Of a stretch of 64,000 nt of DNA, positions 43,300 through 58,167 are shown in pieces. The position numbers were made by a program, and so were the translations under genes. Numbering within the stretch: position 1 is the stretch's first letter; every line of letters starts with the position of its first letter. Location of the stretch: NCBI RefSeq assembly GCF_000242455.2, contig NC_019892.1, positions 5,776,744 to 5,840,743 on the forward strand, in the 5' to 3' direction. Below the pieces are notes generated by a model. That model did not search any database, was not told the DNA's origin, and was given only the letters and a program-made list of their open reading frames with translations. Source of the stretch: Singulisphaera acidiphila DSM 18658 (lineage in GTDB: Bacteria; Planctomycetota; Planctomycetia; Isosphaerales; Isosphaeraceae).

Positions 43300-45618
43300 A
43301 TGACCGGCCTGAACCTGGAAAGCTTCCTCCACTTACTCAGGGCCGATGTCGGCGTTTGGACGACCCTGGGTGTCATTGCGCTGTTGCTTGCGTTGATGAC
43401 CTGGACGAGCTGGGGTTCGCGTCGTGTTTTGCGCAAGTGCCTCGTCCTTTCGGTCGCGTCGCATATGGTGCTCGGCTTCTATGGGAGCACGCTGCCGCAA
43501 GTGCTTCTGGCACTCAACCCCAAGGAGAAGGGGGAGTTGACGCGCGAGCGGATCCGCCAGATCCGGGTCACTCCTTGGTCGGAAGGACCGATTCGACCCG
43601 GGAAGCTGGCGTCTGGCGGGCGCGGCAAGTCAATGCAGGACCCATGGGACAGGCCGCGCGATGGCTTGGCATTGAACGAGGCCAAGGTCGCTGCGCCTCG
43701 TCCTGAAGCCGCCCCTTCGGAGTTGGCCCGTCCCGATGTGATGCCCGAACCTCCACCGCCGATCGTGCCTGACGTCAAGCCGACGATTGCGGTGGTCGCC
43801 GAGCCGCCCGCCGCCACGGAATCCGTCGCGCTCGAGCCGCCGCAGGCGCAGACAGCGCCGAGTGATCCCAGTGAGATCGCGGCTCCCGTGCTCACGGCCG
43901 CGACGGCTCCCGAGGCCGATCCGTCGTCCCCTCTCGACCGGATCCCCGCGCGGCCTCGCGCGGGTCAGGTTGCCCCGCCCGATCAACGGCCCGGGGCGGG
44001 AATTAAGCGGTCCGGCGAACTCACGCTCGCTGCGCCTGCTTCTGCCCCCTCACTCGCGATGCCGGCCGTCCCCTCGCTCGATGCCCTGGCGCTCGCTCGA
44101 CCTGAAAGTACCGAGCCAAAGACTGATTCGCGACGAGAATCGGCCGGGACATCCGGTGCGGGGGCCGCGCCTGGTGAGGTTGTGGGTGACCCGGCGTCAT
44201 CGGGAGTGGATACGCGGTTGACTCGCCGCTCCCAGGCGGCTCCCGCCCCCCCCGAACTGGCCGGGACCGATGTTCGCCGCCTCTTGCGTACCCAACGCGA
44301 GGCCCTGGTCCCCCCTTCGCCCGTCCGATCCTTGGCCGAGTCCGTGGGACCGCTCACCCTGTCGCGTGCGACTCCGAATGGCCTTCCCCGGCTCCCTGAA
44401 ATCCAGGGGGCCATCGGGGGGCGTCCGTTGCAGGATGTTCCCGAAGTCTACCGCTCACGCCTTGACCCCAACCGCTCCTCCCTGGCGCAGCGGGCCGGAG
44501 CTACTGCGGCGAGTGAGCAAGCCGTGGAACGGGCACTTGCCTGGCTGGCTCGCCACCAAGACGCCGACGGTCGTTGGGATGCCGGCGTCGCCCGCCATGC
44601 CGATGGCACGCCCGTCAAGGGAGATGATGACTTCACCGTCCATTGTCCCCCCGGTGAACCTTGTGCCGGCGAATGCCTTTATTGGGAGGCCGACACCGCT
44701 GTCACCGGGCTGGCGCTGCTGGCCTTCCTCGGTTCGGGCTATACCCACACCGATGGAAAATACGCCGATGCCGTTGGCAGAGGCCTCGAATTCCTTCGTC
44801 TCACTCAGAAACCGGACGGCGACCTGCGCGGCGAGAGCCGGTCGGTCGGGATGTATTGCCACGCCATGGCCACCCTGGCTCTCTGCGAGGCATACGCCTT
44901 AACAGGGGACGTGCAACTTCGCACTTCCGTCGAGCGTGCGGTCGGCTTTTTGAGCCGCTCCCGCGCTCGCGACGGCCTCTCCTGGCGTTACTTGCCCGGG
45001 GCGGAACGGGGGGATACGAGCATCCTGGGCTGGGTGGTCATGGCGCTGAAGTCGGCCAAGGTCTCGGGCATCCCGATCTCCGCCACGATCCAGAGCGGCA
45101 CTCTCAGCTGGCTTGGTAAGGTGGCCAGCGGACCCGAGCGAGGACTCGCCAGCTATCAGCCCGGCCAACCCGCCACTCCCACCATGACTGCCGAAGCCTG
45201 GGTTTGCCGCCAGTTCCTCGGAGTCGGCGGGCCGGGGCCGATGAGCAACGAAGCGGCGAGTTACTTGCTCGAGAATGGGCCGGGGAAGAAGGGCCGCGAC
45301 TCATACAACCTTTACTACTGGTACTATGGGACCCTCGCCATGTACCAGCAAGGAGGGGACGCCTGGACTCGATGGAACGATCGTGTCCGCGACCAGATCG
45401 TCCGCCGACAGCAGCTCGAAGGCCACCGCGCGGGAAGCTGGGACCCCGACGACAGCGACTACGGAGCTCGGGGAGGCCGGATCTACTGCACGGCCATGGC
45501 GACCTTGACCCTGGAAGTCTATTACCGCTTCCTCCGGCTCTACGAGGAACCGTCCACCACACCCGCGACCCCTCCCCCAGGTCGCTTCACCCGAACCCCC
45601 TCGCGCGATCGATCCTGA
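43300..45618 (+). CDS. Membrane protein with C-terminal prenyltransferase/squalene-cyclase-like toroid
   Basis: A 772-residue protein. Two membrane segments lie near residues 20-40 (VWTTLGVIALLLALMTWTSW) and 45-70 (CLVLSVASHMVLGFYGSTLP). A Pro/Ala-rich linker of about 330 residues follows. The last ~370 residues form an alpha/alpha toroid of the prenyltransferase/squalene oxidase repeat type: ALAWLARHQDADGRWDAGVA, YADAVGRGLEFLRLTQKPDG and SYNLYYWYYGTLAMYQQGGD. A cyclase Asp-rich site is not evident, so this may be a binding rather than a catalytic toroid. ATG 43300 has GAGG nine bases upstream. In planctomycetes such proteins lie next to ExbB/TolQ genes; here 105 bases after one. Confidence 0.82.
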   Translation: MTGLNLESFLHLLRADVGVWTTLGVIALLLALMTWTSWGSRRVLRKCLVLSVASHMVLGFYGSTLPQVLLALNPKEKGELTRERIRQIRVTPWSEGPIRPGKLASGGRGKSMQDPWDRPRDGLALNEAKVAAPRPEAAPSELARPDVMPEPPPPIVPDVKPTIAVVAEPPAATESVALEPPQAQTAPSDPSEIAAPVLTAATAPEADPSSPLDRIPARPRAGQVAPPDQRPGAGIKRSGELTLAAPASAPSLAMPAVPSLDALALARPESTEPKTDSRRESAGTSGAGAAPGEVVGDPASSGVDTRLTRRSQAAPAPPELAGTDVRRLLRTQREALVPPSPVRSLAESVGPLTLSRATPNGLPRLPEIQGAIGGRPLQDVPEVYRSRLDPNRSSLAQRAGATAASEQAVERALAWLARHQDADGRWDAGVARHADGTPVKGDDDFTVHCPPGEPCAGECLYWEADTAVTGLALLAFLGSGYTHTDGKYADAVGRGLEFLRLTQKPDGDLRGESRSVGMYCHAMATLALCEAYALTGDVQLRTSVERAVGFLSRSRARDGLSWRYLPGAERGDTSILGWVVMALKSAKVSGIPISATIQSGTLSWLGKVASGPERGLASYQPGQPATPTMTAEAWVCRQFLGVGGPGPMSNEAASYLLENGPGKKGRDSYNLYYWYYGTLAMYQQGGDAWTRWNDRVRDQIVRRQQLEGHRAGSWDPDDSDYGARGGRIYCTAMATLTLEVYYRFLRLYEEPSTTPATPPPGRFTRTPSRDRS

Positions 45619-46024
45619 CTCGGTGATTACTCAGCTTGTGTAGCAGGCTTCGACTAGCTGAGCCTCACTTCACACACAGCCCAAGCTGTAGCTCGGTAGC
45701 ATTCATCTCAGCCCCCGCATACACACCCTCCTCCTGACGGAACCCACCAGGGAACTGCGTCTGGACCCTGATTGGCGTCCGGCTCAAACCAGTATCCGTC
45801 GGAGTTCGCAACACTAGATATTGCCCACCGCGTCTACTCATAAAAAAACGAAGCAGAGCGCGCCCACTTCTTAGGAGTTGTTGTTTTGGAAACACACGGC
45901 AAACTCCCCAATGGCCACGCCGAGAGAAGAGGTCTATTCTCTCGTTCCTCAAAAATCATCAGGCGATAACATGAGAAATGCGAAGGATTTAAGTGAACCG
46001 TATGAGTGAAACGGGAGCAAACGA
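45619..46024. other. Intergenic, upstream of rRNA promoter
   Basis: About 400 bases with no gene seen between the toroid gene and the rRNA promoter. Frames here lack ribosome sites and coding character. Confidence 0.4.
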
Positions 46025-46052
46025 TTGACTCCTGCCCGGACCCTGTTAATAT
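46025..46052 (+). promoter_or_regulatory. rRNA operon promoter (sigma-70 type)
   Basis: TTGACT at 46025-46030 and TAATAT at 46047-46052 are separated by 16 bases, close to consensus. It lies about 425 bases before the 16S gene, a normal place for an rRNA promoter, with the boxA site between them. Confidence 0.7.
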
Positions 46053-46216
46053 AGTCCTTGTTGCCTGTGTCACCACGGGTGACAACGAAACGGCCGGCTG
46101 ACCTGGGACGGGAAACCGATCACCAGAACAGCGGGCCGTGATGTTGTCGGTAGAGTCGGCCGGCGTGACACGCCCCCAGGGCAAGTCACTCCGGCCAATC
46201 GCTTCGATAGCACGCT

Positions 46217-46230
46217 CGTTCTTTGACAAT
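46217..46230 (+). promoter_or_regulatory. boxA antitermination site in rRNA leader
   Basis: GTTCTTTGACAAT resembles the boxA core TGCTCTTTAACAAT bound by NusB/NusE. It sits about 250 bases before the 16S start and just before the 5' arm of the processing stem. Confidence 0.65.
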
Positions 46231-46232
46231 CC

Positions 46233-46283
46233 GGTCGATCGTGGTTCTTGTGGTTGAAGAGAACCTTTGAGGGAAGCCGGCGT
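46233..46283 (+). other. 5' arm of the pre-16S processing stem
   Basis: GGTCGATCGTGGTTCTTGTG through GGGAAGCCGGCGT pairs with 48105-48150, whose reverse complement is GGTCGATCGTGTTCGTGGTG then GAGAAAACCTTCGTGGGAAG then CCGGCGT. This long duplex is the expected RNase III site that releases pre-16S. Confidence 0.8.
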
Positions 46284-46476
46284 GGAGCCGTTTGAGTCGT
46301 CTCGACCCCGTTTGGTTGGAGGTCGAATCGCGACGGAGACGGATCCAACAGCCAACAGCACGAGGGAGCAGGGGCGTGCCCCGGCGAACTCGAGCTGCGA
46401 CCAGTTAGCAAATTCCTCAACCCTTTTGAAGGTGAGGACCGGCTCTCATTGCTCTTCGGAGTAAGAGAGACGACCA

Positions 46477-47990
<1,514 letters not shown>

Positions 47991-48104
47991 CTAAGGATTT
48001 TTCTTAGAAAATCTCGGCTTTGAGAATCGAGGGACGTGGCTTCGGTCACCGTCGCGATTCGAGAAGAGCCGCATCGGCACCGTCTCCTTGATCAGATGGT
48101 TTTT

Positions 48105-48150
48105 ACGCCGGCTTCCCACGAAGGTTTTCTCACCACGAACACGATCGACC
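48105..48150 (+). other. 3' arm of the pre-16S processing stem
   Basis: ACGCCGGCTTCCCACGAAGG through ACGATCGACC pairs with the leader arm at 46233-46283 across the whole 16S gene. Confidence 0.8.
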
Positions 48151-48157
48151 AATGAGG

Positions 48158-48187
48158 GGACCCCTCATCCGAGGGGTCCTTTCTATT
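48158..48187 (+). terminator. Terminator-like hairpin in the 16S-23S spacer
   Basis: GGACCCCTC, ATCC loop and GAGGGGTCC form a perfect 9-bp stem followed by TTTCTATTT. It lies between the pre-16S stem and the second boxA. Whether it ends transcription or is read through by antitermination is unknown. Confidence 0.45.
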
Positions 48188-48320
48188 TCTCTCATTGCTT
48201 TGCACTGCTGGGTGCGGGGTGCGACCGTACGCGGTCTCACCCCCTGGCCAGCGGCCAGTGCGGATTCCGAGCATGGCTCTTCAAGGCTTCGGCCTTGCGG
48301 GGTTGTGATGGGAATTCGGT

Positions 48321-48334
48321 TGCTCTTTCACAAT
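48321..48334 (+). promoter_or_regulatory. Second boxA site before 23S rRNA
   Basis: TGCTCTTTCACAAT is an almost exact boxA. Spacer boxA sites before 23S are known in E. coli rrn operons and help read through; here it lies 150 bases after the spacer hairpin. Confidence 0.75.
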
Positions 48335-48582
48335 CCGGTGGTTAGGTCACGCAAGTGAGAACCGCAAACAAGTGGTCGTGGCAGACCAAGTAGAAGAATC
48401 TCTCCACAATACAGTGGAACCCTTACGGATGCGTGAGTGTCGATCGCTGCGACAGCGACCGGCCTCACAATGGGGATCGTTACCCAAGTGAGAGTGAACC
48501 TGCGTCGCGAGACGCTGGACACTCGATCGAAGATAGATCGGGGACTGACCCCTCGCAGATTCGGCTGTCGAGCTTCCTTCGG

Positions 48583-48607
48583 GAAACCGCGGCGTCCGGA
48601 TCGGCGT
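48583..48607 (+). other. 5' arm of the pre-23S processing stem
   Basis: GAAACCGCGGCGTCCGGATC then GGCGT, continuing into the 23S 5' end GGTCAAGC, pairs with 51400-51433 (GCTTGACCACCCCGATCCGT then CCGCCGGTTCCC). This is the usual terminal stem of 23S rRNA. Confidence 0.75.
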
Positions 48608-51407
<2,800 letters not shown>

Positions 51408-51619
51408 ACCCCGATCCGTCCGCCGGTTCCCATCAGGGAGGCGAAGGACAGGAATCAGGGTTGCATCATTCACCGATCGTATTCGATCGATCACACGGCG
51501 ACGTATTCCCATCCAATAACGGGGACCACGCGTCGTGAAGAGACTCGAAGTCGGTTGGTCATGCCCATGAAATCGCGGTTTGAGCTTGCGTGACGACCAC
51601 TGTGAGAGTAAGCACACGT

Positions 51620-51645
51620 GACCGGCGGGTTTGATCGCCTGCCGG
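51620..51645 (+). other. Hairpin just before 5S rRNA
   Basis: ACCGGCGGG, loop TTTGAT, CGCCTGCCGGT (one mismatch) lies directly before the 5S gene, probably a processing structure. Confidence 0.4.
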
Positions 51646-51651
51646 TTGCTT

Positions 51652-51761
51652 TTCCGGCGAACATACTGACGGGGTCCCACCCGTTCCCATTCCGAACACG
51701 GCCGTTAAGCCCGTCAGGCCCATGATAGTGCCTTTGGCGCGAAAGTCGGTGATCGCCGGAA
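51652..51761 (+). rRNA. 5S ribosomal RNA
   Basis: The terminal helix TTCCGGCGA / TCGCCGGAA brackets 110 bases holding CGGGGTCCCACCCGTTCCCA-type loop B/C sequence, CCGAACACGG and the ATGATAGTG of helix IV. Placed about 240 bases after 23S with no tRNA between. Confidence 0.93.
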
Positions 51762-51772
51762 TCCTTTTCAAG

Positions 51773-51812
51773 ACGCCCCGATCCTTCTTCATCGAAGGGT
51801 CGGGGCGTTTTT
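51773..51812 (+). terminator. rRNA operon terminator
   Basis: ACGCCCCGATCCTT, loop CTTCATCG, AAGGGTCGGGGCGT and TTTTTCG: a 14-bp stem with a T-run directly after 5S. Confidence 0.9.
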
Positions 51813-51884
51813 CGTTGCGCCGTCGGAATTTCGCTTGCCCCAAAAAAGTGACGGGAACGTTTGCCAGGGGGCATGCATCTTTAC

Positions 51885-52066
51885 TAGCCCCGAAGGGGCG
51901 ACCGTTCCTAGCCCAGGGTGCAAACCCTGGGACCTTCCTCGACGTCCCATGTCACTCCCCCCGCCCAGTCGCGGCGGAGGGATAAGCAGGAAATAAAAAT
52001 ATCTTATTCTGGATCATTTTCAGAGGCTTGCGCCCCTGGCTATTGACGGTCGCCCCTCTGGGGCTA
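51885..52066. repeat. Dispersed inverted repeat, copy B
   Basis: Left arm 51885-51933 (AGCCCCGAAGGGGCGACCGT then TCCTAGCCCAGGGTGCAAAC) and right arm 52021-52066, whose reverse complement reads TAGCCCCAGAGGGGCGACCG then TCAATAGCCAGGGGCGCAAG. The arms match those of copy A at 19180-19342. It lies just after the rRNA terminator. Confidence 0.8.
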
Positions 52067-52353
52067 CAAGAAATCTGCCAATTTGGAATCGGCCTTGGGG
52101 ACCATCGTAACTGGATTTGCCAGCCTCGTTCCAAGCCGAAAAAGGATGCCATGTTGATGCCTTTTTGTTTGCGTTGGCTAATGCAGGACCCTTTTGCTTC
52201 TCATGGTCTTCATTGAGCCGATTCCATGGAATTGTCCACGGCCGGAAGACTTGGCTTGGGATCCGTCGCCTTCGACTTGCCGTATCTCTGACAAATGTTG
52301 TGGCCGGTTCTGGCTCGTGGGTCGTGGCGCGAGTACAATCGGGTTCGCAACGG

Positions 52354-53724
52354 GTGAAATCGAGTCGTCGTGAAGTCGGGGGTGGTGCGTTGATCGGGCT
52401 ACCGATAGTCTGGGCCCAGGCGTCGGGCACGAACGCCAATGCACTGGCTCTCTTGTCTTTACGACGTTGGTACTCGAGTTTGACGCTTTCGTCACCCGAA
52501 TCGGTGCCAAGCCTGTTCGGGCTCTGGGCGTTGCTGTTGGGGTTGGCCACGTTGCTGGTCGTGGTGATGGTGTCTCAGGGGCCGAAGCGGGCTCTGGGGC
52601 AGTTGTTTGATTTTCCCGGACACTTCCGGCTCATTGCCGGTGCCCTGACTCGGCTTCGCCGCTCGGGCCGGGTGGTGGCAGTGACGATCGGGATGACCGT
52701 CCTCGCCTGGACCGTGGGCCAGATCCGGACGTATCACATGGCTCAGGGCAAAGACGACCTGATCCTCCTGACCAAGGCGCGGGGACTGGGCGAACTTGCA
52801 GTCGAGCAGGGGATCCTCGCGGGTCTGACACCCTTACGCGACCTGGCCGGGCTGGCGGATAACTTTCCGTTGCTGCTGTTGGCGACGATTGTTCTGTTCC
52901 GGGTGTCGGTGGAACGGTGGGGAGGGGCGTATGTTCCGCTCTCTCTGCGGCGAGATCGACAAGTGATGTGGGGTGAACTTGTCTGGGGGAGCGGATCGCT
53001 TTATCTCTTGTATCGGCTTGTTTCTCTGGCGTCAGGCACCGGCGACCTGCCGTTGGGCGGTTGCATGGTGCTTGAGGTTATCATTATCCCTGCCCTCATG
53101 TTGCTACTGGATGCCACTCTGTTGAGCTGGGTGCTCGTCGAACTCCGCAACGCAGGTCTGGGGGATACGGGGAACGATGCGCTCGACACGAATGACGTGG
53201 TTCGTCTGATCCCGGGTGTCATGCTGACCTGTCTGGCGGTCTTGCCTGCGCGTTACCTGGCCACGGCGGTTCTGTTGGCGACGCTCGACATGCCCGGCAC
53301 GACCACGAACTCTCTCTTGGGACGGTATGTGCGCTGGCAGTTGAATTGGGGTTTGGCCGACCTCCAAGGTGCCGCCTTGGTCGTCACCGGGATGGCCGGC
53401 GTGGCCGCCTGGACCCGGGGCACGATGTCAGGCCTGGTGCGCGGGTATTCCCGCTTACTCGCGGCTGAGGGAGGGCATTTGGCTGCGTTGCTGGTCCTGG
53501 CGGGGTTTGCGGCCGGGACTCTCTCGGCAATGGCCTACATGATCGTGCTGTCGCTCCCCGCGCAGACCTGGGTCCTCGCGGCTGCCGACGGCTACGCTCA
53601 CTACGCCACCCTCCCGGTCGGTCTGGTGACCCTGGCGGCCCTCGTCGAACTGGGTGAGCGTTCGCTCCCCGTGGCGTCTCTCGCCCCCGAAACCGATGCC
53701 GAGGCGGACCCGATTTCAGCCTGA
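52354..53724 (+). CDS. Polytopic membrane protein of unknown function
   Basis: About 456 residues if begun at GTG 52354; a TTG at 52390 behind a GGGGGTGG run, or other GTG/TTG codons further upstream, are also possible. No ATG is available before the first membrane segment, so the start is uncertain. About eight to ten hydrophobic segments are seen, for example FGLWALLLGLATLLVVVMV, VTIGMTVLAWTVGQI, FPLLLLATIVLFRV, LEVIIIPALMLLLDATLLSW and HLAALLVLAGFAAGTLSAMA. No transporter signature, nucleotide-binding motif or catalytic cluster was recognised. The C terminus is acidic (APETDAEADPISA). It stands alone between copy B of the dispersed repeat and prkA. Confidence 0.75.
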   Translation: MKSSRREVGGGALIGLPIVWAQASGTNANALALLSLRRWYSSLTLSSPESVPSLFGLWALLLGLATLLVVVMVSQGPKRALGQLFDFPGHFRLIAGALTRLRRSGRVVAVTIGMTVLAWTVGQIRTYHMAQGKDDLILLTKARGLGELAVEQGILAGLTPLRDLAGLADNFPLLLLATIVLFRVSVERWGGAYVPLSLRRDRQVMWGELVWGSGSLYLLYRLVSLASGTGDLPLGGCMVLEVIIIPALMLLLDATLLSWVLVELRNAGLGDTGNDALDTNDVVRLIPGVMLTCLAVLPARYLATAVLLATLDMPGTTTNSLLGRYVRWQLNWGLADLQGAALVVTGMAGVAAWTRGTMSGLVRGYSRLLAAEGGHLAALLVLAGFAAGTLSAMAYMIVLSLPAQTWVLAAADGYAHYATLPVGLVTLAALVELGERSLPVASLAPETDAEADPISA

Positions 53725-54178
53725 CGCCGATTCGTCCGCACCTCGGACCCAGTTTCTTCGTAGTCAGGAGAGGCCGGCGAACTTTTCGACCACTGGGAGA
53801 CTCCAAATCTTGGTCTCGCCAGGCGTCAGAGGCCATGGCAATGCGATCAAGGGGGAGCCAGGTTCGACGGTCTGGTTCGCTTGACAGGAACGCGATTACG
53901 GAGTTGTAATGAGGAGGACGGCCTGGTCTTCCTCCGGATCTGCTCTGCCGCACCTGCCATGGAGGCCCCATCTGCCGTTCCCTCGGGTTTTCAACGACCA
54001 CCCGATGGCGATTCTCGACCCAGGTATTCCCCAACGATGCGTTGACAATTTGGAACAGCCTCGTTTCGAGGACACCTCGCCGCGCGCGCGACTCCGCGAG
54101 CGCTTTAGACCACGGGTCGATCCCTTGTCCCGCGATGCGCCCTGCTCGACGGATCCACCTTCAGGAGGGAATAGGATA
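53725..54178. other. Intergenic upstream of prkA
   Basis: About 450 bases. The prkA frame is open here from 53909 but the sequence lacks protein character and the ribosome site is at 54163. The prkA promoter is expected; none was identified with confidence. Confidence 0.4.
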
Positions 54179-56257
<2,079 letters not shown>

Positions 56258-56265
56258 GCGCGCTC

Positions 56266-56301
56266 GGAGGCCCCGGCCCGACGAGGGGCCGGGACGCCTC
56301 C
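56266..56301 (+). terminator. Strong GC hairpin just after prkA
   Basis: GGAGGCCCCGGCCC, GACGA loop and GGGGCCGGGACGCCTCC make a long stem nine bases after the stop, without a T-run. It could stabilise the prkA message or lower transcription into yeaH. Confidence 0.45.
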
Positions 56302-56679
56302 GCGAGAATTCTCGAAGGGTAATTGGATATTGATGTTGCTCCGGTCTAAAATTTGCTGTGGATAGTGCAGGCGATCCGCAGCGGATTCGGGCTGGCCGAT
56401 TGCCGCCTCTTTGAGCAGAGCCTCCTCCCCGCCTGTCTTTCTTTTTTTCACTTTCCATCGCCTGACTTGATCTTTGCCATGTGGTTTGCGGTCGGACCCA
56501 AGGGCCGCGAGTGCGATGTGCTGCGCTCTCTCTGAAGTCAAGCGGAACAGAGAAGGCGGGCTGGGTCCGACGGGGGCAAGGTGAGCGGGCGGAGTGGTCG
56601 GCGCGGCGCCTTTTTTTGACCATCAAAAAAAAAGGCGGGCACGAGTCGGCTGTCCCCCAACGGTGAGGGTTCAACGACC
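56302..56679. other. Intergenic between prkA and the YeaH gene
   Basis: About 380 bases with no gene. An A/T stem GCCTTTTTTTGACCATCAAA then AAAAAAGGC at 56609-56636 is a second hairpin; on either strand it may act as a weak terminator. A promoter for the downstream genes is likely here. Confidence 0.4.
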
Positions 56680-57783
56680 GTGGTGCGAAAAATCGAGCGT
56701 GATGCGAATCGGTTCAAGCAGATCGTCCGGGGTAAGATCAAGACCGACTTGCGGAAGTACATCACCCATGGCGAGATGATCGGCAAGACGGGGGGCGAGC
56801 TCGTCTCGATCCCGCTGCCGCAGATTGATATCCCTGAGTTTCGCTACGGCCCCAAGAATAGCGGGGGAGTCGGTCAGGGGCCGGGGGACGTGGGCACCCC
56901 CATCGGCCGCGCCGGCGAAGGCGACTCGCCCGGAGGCGCGGGCGAAGCGCCCGGCCATCACATCCTCGAGGTGGAGCTGACGCTCAACGAACTGGCCGAG
57001 ATTCTCGGGGAAGGGCTGGCGCTTCCGCGGATCATGCCCAAGGGGCGGGCCAACATCATCGAGGAGAAGGACAAGTACACCGGGATCCGTCAGGCCGGTC
57101 CCGAGAGCCTTCGCCACTTCAAGCGGACGTACAAGAAAGCGCTCAAGCGTCAGATCGCCTCAAACACGTATAACCCGTCCGACCCGATGGTGATCCCGGT
57201 TCGCGAGGACAAGCTCTATCGGTCGTGGAACCCGATCCCGCTGCCGCACTCCAACGCCGTGGTCCTCTACCTGATGGATGTCTCCGGGTCGATGACCGAC
57301 GACCAGAAGGAGATCGTCCGGATCGAGGCGTTCTGGATCGACACCTGGCTCAAGAGTCAGTACGACGGCGTGACGACTCGTTACATCATCCACGACGCCG
57401 TGGCCAAGGAGGTGGATCAGCACACGTTCTACCACACCCGCGAGAGCGGCGGGACTCGGATCAGTTCGGCCTACAACCTCGCCAACCGGATCATCGACGC
57501 CGAGCACCCGCCGGCGGATTGGAACGTCTACGTGCTCCACTTCTCCGATGGAGACAACTGGGGCGAAGACAACCGCCAATGTATCTCCTTGCTCCGCGAC
57601 CAGATCTTGCCCAAGTGCAACCTCTTCGGCTACGGGCAGGTGGAAAGCCCCTACGGTTCGGGGGAATTTTACCGGGAGTTGGAAGAAGCATTCGACAGTG
57701 TGCCGAACTTAGCGCTGTCCGAGATCCGTAACAAGGACGGGATCTTCGAGTCGATCAAGGAGTTTCTGGGCCGAGGGCGGTAG
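56680..57783 (+). CDS. DUF444 (YeaH/YhbH) protein
   Basis: A 367-residue protein of the DUF444 family, genetic partner of PrkA. The Lys/Arg-rich N terminus ([20 protein letters not shown]) is typical. A Gly/Pro-rich linker (about 60-95) precedes the conserved part with [14 protein letters not shown] and a von Willebrand A-like fold with MIDAS DVSGSMT at about 200, [20 protein letters not shown] and [19 protein letters not shown] 56680 has GAGGG ten bases upstream. In E. coli yeaG-yeaH are co-transcribed; here 422 bases and two hairpins separate them. Confidence 0.92.
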   Translation: MVRKIERDANRFKQIVRGKIKTDLRKYITHGEMIGKTGGELVSIPLPQIDIPEFRYGPKNSGGVGQGPGDVGTPIGRAGEGDSPGGAGEAPGHHILEVELTLNELAEILGEGLALPRIMPKGRANIIEEKDKYTGIRQAGPESLRHFKRTYKKALKRQIASNTYNPSDPMVIPVREDKLYRSWNPIPLPHSNAVVLYLMDVSGSMTDDQKEIVRIEAFWIDTWLKSQYDGVTTRYIIHDAVAKEVDQHTFYHTRESGGTRISSAYNLANRIIDAEHPPADWNVYVLHFSDGDNWGEDNRQCISLLRDQILPKCNLFGYGQVESPYGSGEFYRELEEAFDSVPNLALSEIRNKDGIFESIKEFLGRGR

Positions 57784-57828
57784 CTCGCTTGCCCCCTTGG
57801 TCCTTGCTTGGCGTTGAGGTGAATCCCC

Positions 57829-58101
57829 ATGGCTGTGTTTCGCGTCCCCTATCCCGAAGATCCCGAACGTCGCCAGGCCCTGTTCCATCGCGTTGCCACC
57901 GCCATGGCCCGGCACGGTCGCTACGAGGGGACGACCGAGCAAGGACACTTTGAGGGGACGACCCCGCTCGGTAAGTTCGCCGGATCGTATCGCGTGGTCG
58001 AAGGTTCCCCCGAGTTGGAAATCGAGCTCACCAAGAAGCCGTGGCTCGTCAGTACGCACCTGCTCGAGCGCGAGGTCCGCAAGATGTTGGCCCAAGCGTA
58101 A
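57829..58101 (+). CDS. Small conserved protein in the PrkA/SpoVR cluster
   Basis: A 90-residue protein with ATG 57829 and GAGG nine bases upstream. It has a single alpha/beta domain: VATAMARHGRYEGTTEQGHF, then FAGSYRVVEGSPELEIELTK, KPWLVSTHLLEREVRKML. The layout is reminiscent of polyhydroxyalkanoate-granule-system small proteins, but the match is weak. It lies between the DUF444 and SpoVR genes with gaps of 45 and 66 bases, so it is probably part of their unit. Confidence 0.78.
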   Translation: MAVFRVPYPEDPERRQALFHRVATAMARHGRYEGTTEQGHFEGTTPLGKFAGSYRVVEGSPELEIELTKKPWLVSTHLLEREVRKMLAQA

Positions 58102-58167
58102 AAAAAAGAATGGGTTCCTTGGTCCTTTGTCCTGAGCCTGGAACGGGACCGCCTGGAGGCGACTGCC

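Noticed and set aside
45834-46361. Minus-strand 175-codon frame upstream of the rRNA genes
   Set aside because: It overlaps the rRNA promoter and leader, has no ribosome site and no recognisable domain.
47991-48607. Search for tRNA-Ile/tRNA-Ala in the 16S-23S spacer
   Set aside because: No TpsiC-arm GGTTCGAATCC-like sequence or cloverleaf could be found; the 23S-5S spacer also lacks tRNA.
53909-54178. Longer N terminus for PrkA
   Set aside because: The extension is Pro/Arg-rich and the AGGAGGGA site lies just before ATG 54179, where family homology begins.
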